A stretch of 11,152 bases of DNA from positions 1 through 11,152 of the forward strand of contig CABUEI010000061.1 in NCBI GenBank assembly GCA_902490585.1, in the 5' to 3' direction. The notes under the pieces were generated by a model. That model searched no databases. It was not told the origin of the DNA and saw only the letters and a list, made by a program, of their open reading frames with translations. Source of the DNA: an uncultured Oscillospiraceae bacterium (GTDB lineage Bacteria; Bacillota; Clostridia; Oscillospirales; Ruminococcaceae). Numbering within the stretch: position 1 is the first letter of the stretch; each line of letters starts with the position of its first letter. This document shows positions 1-6,695 of the stretch, piece by piece. A program made the position numbers and the translations under genes.

Positions 1-475
1 AAAAGTTGTTGACACGGATATGGCTTATAAGCCTCTTTATAGGTTTTGACGCAGACTCCACAAGCTGTTTTGCAAACTCGATAATTTCACTTATGTCACC
101 GCTAAGCCCAAGCTTTGACATAAGACCGCTATAGTCCTTGTTATCTGCTTTTTTGCCGACTTTATGCGGTCTTTCTTCGGAACCGCTCTTATCGGGTTTG
201 GTTGTGTCCTTTTCGCTTGAATTTTCAACAGGCGTATTATCATCTGTTGAAACACGTTCGTTGTTATCCTCTTTCGGTTGTTTCTTCTTTTCCTGTTTCT
301 TTTTTTGCTTTTGTTTTTTCTGCTTTTCGTCTTCAGGTGAAACAGAGAAAATAGTTATACCTGCATATTTTATCTTTATCATCGCTTCATCGTTCAGATG
401 TACATTTACTGTTACCGACAGCATGAGAGCAAGTACGATGATGAGCAATATATCTATGAAAATAAGCCAGCCCAT
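1..475 (-). CDS. DUF2953 domain-containing protein, C-terminus cut by window edge
   Basis: About 158 codons of the N-terminal part are visible and the frame runs off the left edge without a stop. It starts MGWLIFIDILLIIVLALML, a single membrane-spanning or signal-anchor segment at about residues 2-20. A short extracytoplasmic-looking beta stretch follows (VNVHLNDEAMIKIKYAGITI), then a very charged, low-complexity Lys/Glu/Gln linker at about residues 50-105, and then a segment ending LISHIRVNNF that resembles the start of the DUF2953 core. The start at 475 is chosen because GGAGG lies 5 bases upstream; no ORF start was found further out. The gene is 67 bp downstream of scpB in the same direction. 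In Clostridia and Bacillus a DUF2953 gene commonly sits beside the sporulation gene ytfJ/gerW, which would be expected just outside the window. The molecular function of DUF2953 is unknown. The family call is from memory of gene order and motif. Confidence 0.72.
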   Translation of the reverse strand, partial: MGWLIFIDILLIIVLALMLSVTVNVHLNDEAMIKIKYAGITIFSVSPEDEKQKKQKQKKKQEKKKQPKEDNNERVSTDDNTPVENSSEKDTTKPDKSGSEERPHKVGKKADNKDYSGLMSKLGLSGDISEIIEFAKQLVESASKPIKRLISHIRVNNF

Positions 476-542
476 AAGCCCTCCGTTTTAGTTTTGTATG
501 CCGTCGGTACTCCGATAAAGAGTATCCGCAGAGATAACGGGA

Positions 543-1157
543 TTATTCCTCATTCTGACCGATGCCGATATCAATATCGTTATCAATGTCACCGTAATCT
601 GTATCCTGCTGTAATGCACCGAGTTCGTTTAAGTTCAGCTGACCGTCCTCGTCCGGAAGACTTGGTAGCTGTGCCAGACTTTCAAGCTTGAAACAACGCA
701 GGAAGTTGTCTGTCGTTTTATAGGTGATCGGTCTGCCGGGCAGTTCAAGTCTGCCTGCTTCATATAAAAGTTCACGGTCAACAAGAGTGTTTATAACACC
801 CGAGCTGTCAGTACCTCGTACCTGTTCCACAAACGCCTTTGTAACAGGCTGATTGTAGGCGACAACCGCAAGTACTTCGAGTGCCGCAGGGGAGAGCCTT
901 GCCTGACGCTTGTTTTCCATAGCACGCTTTATATAAGGTGCGTATTCTTCCCTTGTCGCAAGCTGATATGAATTTTCAAGCCGCAGTACTCTTATTGCAC
1001 TGTCGGAAACATTGTATCTTCTTTCAAGCTGATCTATAAGCTTTGTTACCGTTTCGGGTTCAATTCCGCTTGCCTCGCTCAGTCTGTCCAGTGAGATCGG
1101 TTCGCCAGATGCGAACAGCAGAGCTTCTATTATACAAAGTGATTCGTTGTAATTCAA
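543..1157 (-). CDS. scpB: Segregation and condensation protein B (ScpB)
   Basis: ScpB is the kite subunit of the SMC-ScpA-ScpB condensin-like complex, which compacts and separates newly replicated chromosomes in the cytoplasm. This 204-residue protein has the usual family length and layout. The N-terminal winged helix begins NESLCIIEALLFASGEPIS (about residues 4-22) and the second winged helix contains the family motif LSPAALEVLAVVAYNQPVTK (88-107). The segment RGTDSSGVINTLVDRELL (114-131) and GRPITYKTTDNFLRCF (141-156) follow, all typical of ScpB. The tail after about residue 165 is acidic and Asp-rich (DIDNDIDIG), variable in this family. The start codon overlaps the scpA stop by 4 bases (ATGA), so the two are probably translationally coupled and made in balanced amounts. 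Nothing looks damaged. Confidence 0.97.
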   Translation of the reverse strand: MNYNESLCIIEALLFASGEPISLDRLSEASGIEPETVTKLIDQLERRYNVSDSAIRVLRLENSYQLATREEYAPYIKRAMENKRQARLSPAALEVLAVVAYNQPVTKAFVEQVRGTDSSGVINTLVDRELLYEAGRLELPGRPITYKTTDNFLRCFKLESLAQLPSLPDEDGQLNLNELGALQQDTDYGDIDNDIDIGIGQNEE

Positions 1158-1900
1158 TTTTCTGCCGCCTCGCTTTCTTCGGGTTCTCCGAACGAGAACT
1201 CTTCTTCTATTTTATCCTTAGGTACAAAGTGCAGATACTTATTATCATCGGTGAACTTTATACGGCTGTTTTTTGACAGCTCAAGCAGTGCCAGAAAGAT
1301 AGCCACACAGTCCGACCTTGACTGCCCTTTGTATAGTGAATTTACCTCAACATCATGACCGTCGTTTATGCGTTTAAGCACATAGACGATCTTTGTGAAT
1401 ACACTGACAAAGCTCTTTGCAATGGCGGGCTTTACATGAGGTACCGCTTTTCTTACCGCATCCTTGTAGTTTAAGTTCGACATTGCAAGGAAAAGCTCGT
1501 CCGGGTCGTGCATACCGAGATATGCCTTGTTTTCTTCAACCTGCACAGGCGGACGAACAAACACATCGTCGCCTACCCAGCTTTGCTGTAACTGAGCCGC
1601 AATTTGCTTGCAAAGAGCGTATTCGATAAGTACGCCTTCGAGTTCTTTCTTCATTTCTTCCGCTTCGTGCTTTGGCAGAAGAGCGGCGGACTTTATGTAG
1701 ATAAGCCTTGCCGCCATTTCGAGAAATTCGCCTGCTATCTCTATGTCAGCCTCTTTCATACGGTCGAGATACAGTAGGAATTGCTCAAGCAAAAGAGAAA
1801 TTTCTATATCGTAAATATTAAGCTTATGCTTTGCAATAAGGCTCAGCATAAGGTCAAGAGGTCCTTCAAAAACCTCAAGCTTGAATTTCAGTTCCTGCAT
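1154..1900 (-). CDS. scpA: Segregation and condensation protein A (ScpA), kleisin
   Basis: ScpA is the bacterial kleisin that bridges the head of one SMC subunit and the neck of the other, and binds ScpB dimers. The 248-residue length is normal. The N-terminal SMC-neck-binding domain is clear: FKLEVFEGPLDLMLSLIAKH (about 6-25) followed by LNIYDIEISLLLEQFLLYL. The helical segment FLEMAARLIYIKSAALLPKH (about 59-78) is a family hallmark. The C-terminal winged helix that contacts the SMC head is at about 180-235 (SRSDCVAIFLALLELSKNSRIKF). The start at 1900 lies 3 bases after the stop of the upstream protease gene. Its ribosome binding site (CGGAG, within the last codons of that gene) is about 9 bases upstream, implying one mRNA. 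The gene then overlaps scpB by 4 bases. Confidence 0.97.
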   Translation of the reverse strand: MQELKFKLEVFEGPLDLMLSLIAKHKLNIYDIEISLLLEQFLLYLDRMKEADIEIAGEFLEMAARLIYIKSAALLPKHEAEEMKKELEGVLIEYALCKQIAAQLQQSWVGDDVFVRPPVQVEENKAYLGMHDPDELFLAMSNLNYKDAVRKAVPHVKPAIAKSFVSVFTKIVYVLKRINDGHDVEVNSLYKGQSRSDCVAIFLALLELSKNSRIKFTDDNKYLHFVPKDKIEEEFSFGEPEESEAAEN

Positions 1901-1903
1901 TTC

Positions 1904-2596
1904 TTATGCTCCGAGAGGTACAAGCGGAATGAAAGAGGTCGTGAAATCAAGAAAACTCATTACCGCATTGTCAAGGAAATTCAGCGGTACATTAAGTACG
2001 CCTGTCCAGCAGATAGCAAGTACAGCAATCATTATATACTGTTCATACTGCATAAGCTTGAAATATGTTCTTTCCTTTAAGAATACGAGCATTATTCTTG
2101 AGCCGTCAAACGGCGGTATCGGGAGCAGGTTGAACACTGCAAGCGAAACATTTATACTTGCCGCCATATCGAAAGCGTAATAAATATATGCTACAACATC
2201 GGGGTTTGAAGCACCGAAAAAGAACCATACAAGCTTTCCGATAAGTACGAAAATATAAGAAAGGATTACGTTTGACAAAGGTCCTGCCGCCGCAGTCAGC
2301 GCCATGAATGTTCTCGCAGATACCTTTCTTGCTCTGACAGGGTTTACGGGTGCAGGCTTGCCCCAGCCTATGCCGACAGTAAGCATGCCTATAGTACCCC
2401 AGAGATCCCAGTGATGAATCGGATTCAGTGTAACTCTGCCTGAACGCAGTCCCGTATCATCACCCAGTAGATAAGCCGCAAAGCAGTGGGCACATTCGTG
2501 TATCGGTATGGCTACAAGCAGGATCACCGCATAAGCGAATACGGTGATGATAATCCCACGCTGATCGCCGAGACTGTTCATTATATTAAGTAACAT
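1904..2596 (-). CDS. Site-2-protease-family membrane metalloprotease (M50)
   Basis: This is a polytopic membrane protein of the M50 zinc protease family, which cuts substrate helices inside the membrane. The zinc-binding HECAH motif (residues 33-37) lies in the first long hydrophobic segment. The second metal-ligand region NLLPIPPFDG (156-165, Asp164) matches the family NxxPxPxLDG signature. AAAGPLSN (102-109) marks another conserved intramembrane segment. I count about five to six hydrophobic segments in 230 residues and no PDZ or CBS domain, so it belongs to the small, minimal branch near the S2P-M50-like proteins rather than RseP. The frame extends to a GTG at 2611, but ATG at 2596 has AAAGGA 6 bases upstream and is the better start. 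Its substrate is unknown. A small S2P gene directly before scpA is recurrent in Clostridia; here the two are 3 bases apart, so they are co-transcribed, though a functional link to condensin is unproven. Confidence 0.92.
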   Translation of the reverse strand: MLLNIMNSLGDQRGIIITVFAYAVILLVAIPIHECAHCFAAYLLGDDTGLRSGRVTLNPIHHWDLWGTIGMLTVGIGWGKPAPVNPVRARKVSARTFMALTAAAGPLSNVILSYIFVLIGKLVWFFFGASNPDVVAYIYYAFDMAASINVSLAVFNLLPIPPFDGSRIMLVFLKERTYFKLMQYEQYIMIAVLAICWTGVLNVPLNFLDNAVMSFLDFTTSFIPLVPLGA

Positions 2597-2652
2597 AGAT
2601 TTTCCTTTCACATTTGAAAATTACCGCTATTAAGGCAGTATATTCATATTCT

Positions 2653-2681
2653 ATTATACACTATAACCGCCGTATTTGCAA
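2653..2681 (-). promoter_or_regulatory. Sigma-A-type promoter for the protease-scpA-scpB operon
   Basis: On the minus strand the -35 box TTGCAA (2676-2681) and the exact consensus -10 box TATAAT (2653-2658) are separated by 17 bases. The -10 box lies about 57 bases upstream of the chosen protease start codon at 2596. No operator-like repeat is obvious next to it, which fits constitutive expression of a housekeeping operon. Confidence 0.8.
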
Positions 2682-2750
2682 CATTTTTTTGCTGTATATC
2701 TTATTTTCGGCTGTCATGTGGCGGTTATGCGGTAAAATTATTATAGAGCA

Positions 2751-2778
2751 TAAAAATAAACCGCTCATTAAGAGCGGT
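2751..2778 (-). terminator. Rho-independent terminator after the small charged protein gene
   Basis: A perfect 7-bp stem (ACCGCTC / GAGCGGT, 2760-2778) with a 5-base loop is followed on the minus strand by the U-rich run TTTATTTTTA. It ends the transcript of the gene at 2797-3021 and insulates it from the protease operon promoter about 70 bases downstream. Confidence 0.8.
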
Positions 2779-2796
2779 CGAATATTGAATAATTGC

Positions 2797-3021
2797 TTAT
2801 TTCTTATCTTTCTTTACATTGATTTCGGGAATAGCCACATTGTCGTAATTTACAGGTTCTTCACCGGTTTCCTCGGTATCGCTTTGCTTATGCTCCTTTG
2901 CATACACCTCGGGAAAAGCAAGATTGTCATAAAGAACATTGTAATTTTTCTCTGAATGTTCTGTGTTACCGTGCTTTTTTTCCTTTTTCTTTTTCTGCTT
3001 GTCCTTATCTTTGCCAAACAT
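2797..3021 (-). CDS. Small charged protein with duplicated YDNxAxPE motif
   Basis: I do not recognise this 74-residue protein. It starts MFGKDKDKQKKKKEKKHG, a very basic Lys-rich stretch. The rest contains two copies of one short motif: YDNLAFPEVYAKE (about residues 31-43) and YDNVAIPEINVKK (about 59-71), separated by an acidic Ser/Thr/Glu-rich linker. There is no signal peptide or membrane segment, so it is probably cytoplasmic and largely disordered outside the motif. The reading frame is credible because a strong GGAGG ribosome binding site lies about 7 bases before ATG, and a good terminator follows the stop. The repeat suggests a two-site binding peptide (protein or nucleic-acid partner unknown). 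The gene stands between the protease operon and gltS, separated from gltS by a hairpin-rich repeat region. Confidence 0.7.
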   Translation of the reverse strand: MFGKDKDKQKKKKEKKHGNTEHSEKNYNVLYDNLAFPEVYAKEHKQSDTEETGEEPVNYDNVAIPEINVKKDKK

Positions 3022-3042
3022 ATAAATCCCTCCGAAAAGTAA

Positions 3043-3064
3043 ACTGCTGTAGGTTTACAGCATA
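3043..3064. repeat. 22-nt direct repeat with a hairpin, copy 1
   Basis: This copy is identical over 22 bases to 3304-3325, in the same orientation. Each copy contains a perfect 7-bp hairpin (TGCTGTA / TACAGCA) with the 4-base loop GGTT. This copy ends 22 bases before the start codon of the small charged protein, so on the minus strand it lies in that gene's leader just before the ribosome binding site. The two copies bracket a 239-base hairpin-rich segment. Confidence 0.85.
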
Positions 3065-3119
3065 CAGCTTGTAGAAAAAGTCTGTTTTTTATAAAATAGC
3101 GTAAGTTCTCAATCCCTAT

Positions 3120-3276
3120 CCCCAAACCCCTTTCCCCAGGAAAGGGACTGAGTGTGGGGCTGCCGCCCTCACCAAGCAAGGACGCTTGCAGTCAGTCGCA
3201 CACAGTCGCTGCACGATGCAGCGACACCAACGACTGACAACCCGCATTGGGGCTACGCCCCAAACCCCTTTTTTAA
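3120..3276. repeat. Hairpin-cluster intergenic element
   Basis: This non-coding stretch has at least four strong inverted repeats in about 150 bases. They are CCCTTTCC/GGAAAGGG around a 3-base loop (3128-3146), GCAAG/CTTGC (3176-3189), an outer stem GTCAGTCG/CGACTGAC (3191-3198 with 3231-3238) enclosing a perfect inner 9-bp stem GTCGCTGCA/TGCAGCGAC (3205-3225), and TTGGGGC/GCCCCAA with a 3-base loop (3247-3263). The 14-mer CCCCAAACCCCTTT occurs at both ends (3120-3133 and 3258-3271). No poly-U tract follows the stems on the minus strand, the direction of the flanking genes, so this is not an ordinary terminator. A multicopy REP/MITE-like intergenic element is the likeliest reading; whether it recurs in the genome cannot be seen here. 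Confidence 0.6.
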
Positions 3277-3303
3277 AAGTTATATAGGTTTATCGACAGA
3301 CTG

Positions 3304-3325
3304 ACTGCTGTAGGTTTACAGCATA
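3304..3325. repeat. 22-nt direct repeat with a hairpin, copy 2
   Basis: This second copy of the repeat at 3043-3064 overlaps the last codons and the TAA stop (3316-3318) of gltS. It carries the same 7-bp stem with GGTT loop. Because the copies sit at the two edges of the hairpin cluster, they may mark the ends of an inserted element or be a duplication that came with it. Confidence 0.85.
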
Positions 3326-4503
3326 TTTATAAAGAACGTGATGGTGATACTGTTGAGAAAATCCGCAAACAGACTGCCTATCAGCGGTACCAGCAGATAC
3401 GCCTTTACAGACGGTGCATACTTCTGACAGATAGCCTGCATATTAGCCATTGCGTTAGGTGTTGCACCCATACCGAAACCGCACATACCTGCCGTAAGCA
3501 CTGCCGCATCGTAATCTCTGCCCATAACTCTGTATACAACAAAATATGAGTACAGGAACATAAGCAGTACCTGTCCGCCGAGCATAATCATCAGCGGTAA
3601 TGCAAGATCGGCTAGTTGCCACAGCTTCAGCGTTATCATCGCTATGCCTAAGAACAGTGACAGGCATATACCGCCGAGGTCGTTGATTTCGCCCATGTGA
3701 ATGGTGATTTTGCCTGTGTATTCTCCGATGTTACGCATAAGAGCGGCAACTATCATAGCACCGATGTATATCGGGAAAGTCATTCCCGTCATAGTCAGCA
3801 GGTAGGAAATTACCGTGCCTGCACCGACTGCAAGTACAAGCTGATATACAGCAGGAGCGTACATTGAGAAGTGACGCTCGTGCTTCTTGCCCTCTTCGAC
3901 AAGCAGGCTGTCATCTTCGGGTACGACTGTCTTTAACAGGTCGTGCTTTACTATAAGCCGTCTGCCGATAGGTCCTCCGATAAGGCTTCCTGCGACAAGT
4001 CCGAATGTAGCCGCCGCAGTACAGAGCGTAGTAGCTCCCGATACACCGAGGTCTTCAAGAACCGGACCGAATGCACCTGCTGTTCCGTGACCTCCCACCA
4101 TAGGAATTGAACCTGTACACATACCGATAAGTGAATCCAGTCCGAGCAGGCTTGAAAGTCCGAGTGCAGTAAAGTTCTGTCCGACTATCAGCACTATTAC
4201 GAGTATCAGAAAGATCACCATTGACTTTCCGCCGCTCTTGAGAACTTTGAGGTTTGCCTGGAAGCCTACCGATGTGAAGAACAGCACCATGCAGACTTCT
4301 TTCAGCGTATCGTCAAAAGTGACGTCCGCAAGACCGGTACCGTGCAGAATACAGGTAAGTATCGCAAACAGCAGACCGCCTATAACGGGAGCCGGGATAC
4401 AGAATTTTTCAAGGAAATTTATTTTTTTACGCAGAAATGCGCCAAGCATCAGAACAAGCACAGCTATTGCGACTGTCTGATACATATCAAGTGCTATGCT
4501 CAT
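3316..4503 (-). CDS. gltS: GltS-family sodium/glutamate symporter
   Basis: This is an integral inner-membrane secondary carrier of the ESS/GltS family, which in characterised members takes up glutamate with Na+. The 395-residue length is close to the E. coli protein (about 400). About ten hydrophobic segments are visible in two inverted halves. The first-half pore-loop signature GGHGTAGAFGP lies at 137-147 and the matching second-half signature GFGMGATPNAMANMQ at 342-356. The cytoplasmic-looking charged link between the halves is at about 180-211. ATG at 4503 lies 4 bases after the stop of the TAXI binding-protein gene, with only a weak Shine-Dalgarno (CAGAG) inside that gene, so translation is probably coupled. 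The pairing suggests that the carrier receives substrate from the binding protein. The exact substrate (glutamate or another dicarboxylate) is inferred from family only. Confidence 0.93.
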   Translation of the reverse strand: MSIALDMYQTVAIAVLVLMLGAFLRKKINFLEKFCIPAPVIGGLLFAILTCILHGTGLADVTFDDTLKEVCMVLFFTSVGFQANLKVLKSGGKSMVIFLILVIVLIVGQNFTALGLSSLLGLDSLIGMCTGSIPMVGGHGTAGAFGPVLEDLGVSGATTLCTAAATFGLVAGSLIGGPIGRRLIVKHDLLKTVVPEDDSLLVEEGKKHERHFSMYAPAVYQLVLAVGAGTVISYLLTMTGMTFPIYIGAMIVAALMRNIGEYTGKITIHMGEINDLGGICLSLFLGIAMITLKLWQLADLALPLMIMLGGQVLLMFLYSYFVVYRVMGRDYDAAVLTAGMCGFGMGATPNAMANMQAICQKYAPSVKAYLLVPLIGSLFADFLNSITITFFINML

Positions 4504-4507
4504 CTTA

Positions 4508-5455
4508 TTACTCTGTTTCTACATTTATTCCGTTTTCGCCGTAATACTCGGCGGCACCCGGATGAAACGGGATAGTGATGCCGTTGACAGCTGATTGCTT
4601 GTCGGTTACGATATTTACGGGAAGTGCGTTTTGTATGGTTTGTGAGTTGTCGAAAATCGCCTTAGTTATCGCTTTCACTGTGTCCTTAGGGCAAGAATTT
4701 CCTGCAAGCAGTACGGCGGTGACACCTATAGTTTTAACATCTTCTGTCTGACCCGTATAGGTACCTGCCGGTATCGTGCAGGCAGAGTAGTAGCCGTAGG
4801 AGCTTACAAGGTCGTTTATTCTATCGCTGTCAAGCGAAACAAGACGAGTAGCGCCCTTGTCGCAGAGTGTTTTTACAGTGGGATTAGGTGCACCGATAGT
4901 GCAGAAAAATGCGTCTATAGTGCCGTTTTCAAGCTGACTTGCGGCATCCTTGTAATCAAGGTTTACCGTCTTTACCATATCCTCGGCAATGCCGTATGAA
5001 GTCAGAATCTGCCTTGCGTTATGCGCAGTACCCGATTCTTCTTCGCCGATGCTTACAGTCTTTCCTTTAAGATCCGAAACGCTTTTTATATCACTGTCAC
5101 TGCGTACTGCGATCTGACAGCTTTCTGTGAACAGTCCTGCTACTGCGCCGAAATCATGGTATTCTTCTTTAAAGCCGTTTCTGCCGTTCCACGCATCGTC
5201 TATTATGTCGGTCTGAACCACTGCCATCTGAAGATAGTTTTCTGAGAGCAGACGCATATTTGCGGCAGAGCCTGCCGTTCTTTTGATATTGATATTGTAG
5301 CTTTCGAGCGAATCTATAGCATTCAGTTCACTGCCGAAAATGTAGTAATTTCCGCCCTCAGCCGCTGTGCCGATTCTCACTTTGTCGCTTAGGTTGCAGC
5401 CGCCGCATAAAAGCAGTATTGCACTGCATAACAGCGGTATCAAGAATTTTTTCAT
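4508..5455 (-). CDS. TAXI-family substrate-binding lipoprotein
   Basis: This 315-residue extracytoplasmic binding protein belongs to the TAXI family, normally the solute receptor of TRAP transporters. The N-terminus MKKFLIPLLCSAILLLCGGC is a lipoprotein signal with probable lipidated Cys20; the -3 residue is Cys rather than the usual Leu, slightly atypical. Mature-protein family marks follow in order: VRIGTAAEGGNYYIFG (26-41), RTAGSAANMRLLSENYLQMAVVQTD (59-83), DLKGKTVSIGEEESGTAHNA (128-147), and the C-terminal IPFHPGAAEYYGENG (295-309). The TAXI pocket and length are intact. ATG at 5455 has GAGGTG a few bases upstream. No TRAP DctQ/DctM-type permease is nearby; the partner in the operon is gltS. 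The probable ligand is an acidic amino acid or dicarboxylate, inferred from the neighbour. Expression is from the promoter at 5487-5515. Confidence 0.92.
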   Translation of the reverse strand: MKKFLIPLLCSAILLLCGGCNLSDKVRIGTAAEGGNYYIFGSELNAIDSLESYNINIKRTAGSAANMRLLSENYLQMAVVQTDIIDDAWNGRNGFKEEYHDFGAVAGLFTESCQIAVRSDSDIKSVSDLKGKTVSIGEEESGTAHNARQILTSYGIAEDMVKTVNLDYKDAASQLENGTIDAFFCTIGAPNPTVKTLCDKGATRLVSLDSDRINDLVSSYGYYSACTIPAGTYTGQTEDVKTIGVTAVLLAGNSCPKDTVKAITKAIFDNSQTIQNALPVNIVTDKQSAVNGITIPFHPGAAEYYGENGINVETE

Positions 5456-5486
5456 TTTTCACCTCAGGTTATATTGTATAAAAGAT

Positions 5487-5515
5487 ATTTTAGCAAGAAT
5501 TTATTGTTCTGTCAA
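5487..5515 (-). promoter_or_regulatory. Strong sigma-A-type promoter for the TAXI-gltS operon
   Basis: On the minus strand a perfect -35 box TTGACA (5510-5515) and the -10 box TAAAAT (5487-5492) are 17 bases apart. They lie about 32 bases upstream of the TAXI start codon, so the leader is short and leaves little room for a riboswitch. Any regulation would have to be by a protein at or above the promoter. Confidence 0.85.
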
Positions 5516-5680
5516 GTAGGAGAAGTTGACGGTTAAGGAAATATATGGCGAAAACGGAGAGTTGGTTATACCTGTAATGTTTGTGCATTTTCCGAATGTA
5601 TATTAACTGATACTTGTAACCGGCTCCGGAATAGTTACACTGTTACATTGCAGATAAATTTACATACAAAAGCAGGGCAG
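5516..5680. other. Intergenic spacer, no gene seen
   Basis: This stretch lies between the TAXI promoter and the terminator of the next gene. I find no credible reading frame or RNA gene. Around 5618-5640 there is an inverted repeat GTAAC/GTTAC with an inner CGG/CCG, followed by GTTACA repeats (5632-5646). It could be an operator for the TAXI operon, but it is over 100 bases upstream of the promoter and nothing else supports that. Confidence 0.4.
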
Positions 5681-5713
5681 AAAACAAAAACAAGCCGTAT
5701 TTCTACGACTTGT
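5681..5713 (-). terminator. Rho-independent terminator of the UDG-like gene
   Basis: Read on the minus strand, a 10-bp stem with one G·U pair (ACAAGTCGTA / TACGGCTTGT) closes on a GAAA tetraloop and is followed directly by TTTTTGTTTT. It starts 7 bases after the stop codon at 5720, so it clearly ends that gene's transcript. Confidence 0.9.
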
Positions 5714-5719
5714 TTATGA

Positions 5720-6514
5720 TTATTCGTTACAGATTGCAGTCCACTTTTCAATCAGTTTTTCTTTACCGCCCGGTTTGTGCCACCATGGACACCCGGGATG
5801 AACGGTATTGATGATATTGGGCGCATTTTTATATTTTCCTTTGTAAGCATCCCATGCGGATTTTGAGGTAAATATTATTATTTCAGGCTTGAGAATATCA
5901 ACAGTTTCGTCAAAAACCGCTGTAGATTCTTCGACGATTTTATCCCAGACTTTATTCGCATAACTTGTTGTTTCTTCTTTATTTTTAAGATTCAATCGGT
6001 CTGCGTTTTTTGAAGCACTGTATTTCAACGAGTTCCAGAATTTTTCACCTTTATATAACGACGGCATCTGAAAAAAGTTCATAAAAGCAAAATACCTGTA
6101 GTTTTGCGATTTTTCAGTATTGATTTTGCCTATATCACGTTTTTCATAAATCTTTGAAAACACTTTGACAAGCTCGGTGAAAATCCCATGAGATCTTGTC
6201 CGATATCCGTTCAGATAATCTACAATGACTTTCTGAGTAAATATCCAGTAGTGCCAATTACAGTCGTCCGAATTATTGTTTTTGAAAGATTTCATATCTT
6301 CGCAAGGGTCTGATAACCATTTTTCAAAATAGTCAATCGGAAAAATGTCCTGCTCTTCTTTTAATTGTGGAATAAAGTGGCTCTCACCGATTTGCAGTAT
6401 CCTGTATTTTTCAAACTTATCTCCGACAAAAGCAATATATTCAGGATGAAGTTTGTAAAAGCTGATTTCTTTCAGCTTGCTTTCATATTCTGTGTTTTGG
6501 TATTCTGCACCCAT
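5720..6514 (-). CDS. Protein with uracil-DNA-glycosylase-like fold, function unknown
   Basis: I do not recognise a named family, but the 264-residue protein shows the pattern of the uracil-DNA glycosylase (UDG) superfamily. There is an early beta strand into a GESHF loop (ILQIGESHF, 39-47; compare GQDPY or GEAPG motif 1). A mid-protein beta strand ends in MNFFQMPS (145-152). A helix leads into the hydrophobic strand LKPEIIIFTSKSAWDAY (208-224), typical of the strand before the active-site wall. Near the C-terminus is HPGCPWW (239-245), in the place of the HPSPLS/HPS motif. The usual catalytic Asp or Asn in motif 1 is not obvious, so activity on uracil is doubtful. The frame reaches an ATG at 6532, but ATG at 6514 has AAAGGA 9 bases upstream and is preferred. 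It is a single gene with its own terminator; I see no convincing promoter and no partner. Confidence 0.6.
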   Translation of the reverse strand: MGAEYQNTEYESKLKEISFYKLHPEYIAFVGDKFEKYRILQIGESHFIPQLKEEQDIFPIDYFEKWLSDPCEDMKSFKNNNSDDCNWHYWIFTQKVIVDYLNGYRTRSHGIFTELVKVFSKIYEKRDIGKINTEKSQNYRYFAFMNFFQMPSLYKGEKFWNSLKYSASKNADRLNLKNKEETTSYANKVWDKIVEESTAVFDETVDILKPEIIIFTSKSAWDAYKGKYKNAPNIINTVHPGCPWWHKPGGKEKLIEKWTAICNE

Positions 6515-6695
6515 TATGTACCGTCCTTTCATGCTTTCAATGAAAATGCCGAAGCATTCATGTCAGCTCTTTGCTATGACTATAACCGTTTGAAAACATC
6601 AAATAAGTCCCACTGTTTTAAAAAAACATAAAAATGTATCACAGAGAAAATTTCTGACGGCAAACATTCAGATTACGTTAGTTAAATATCGGTTT

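Noticed and set aside
138..491. Plus-strand 117-codon frame rich in Ser, Phe and Cys
   Set aside because: It is the antisense shadow of the Lys/Glu-rich linker of the minus-strand DUF2953 gene and has no ribosome binding site.
3247..3276. GC-rich hairpin followed by T6 as a plus-strand terminator
   Set aside because: No plus-strand gene lies upstream, the T run is separated from the stem by several bases, and the hairpin is better explained as part of the repeat cluster.
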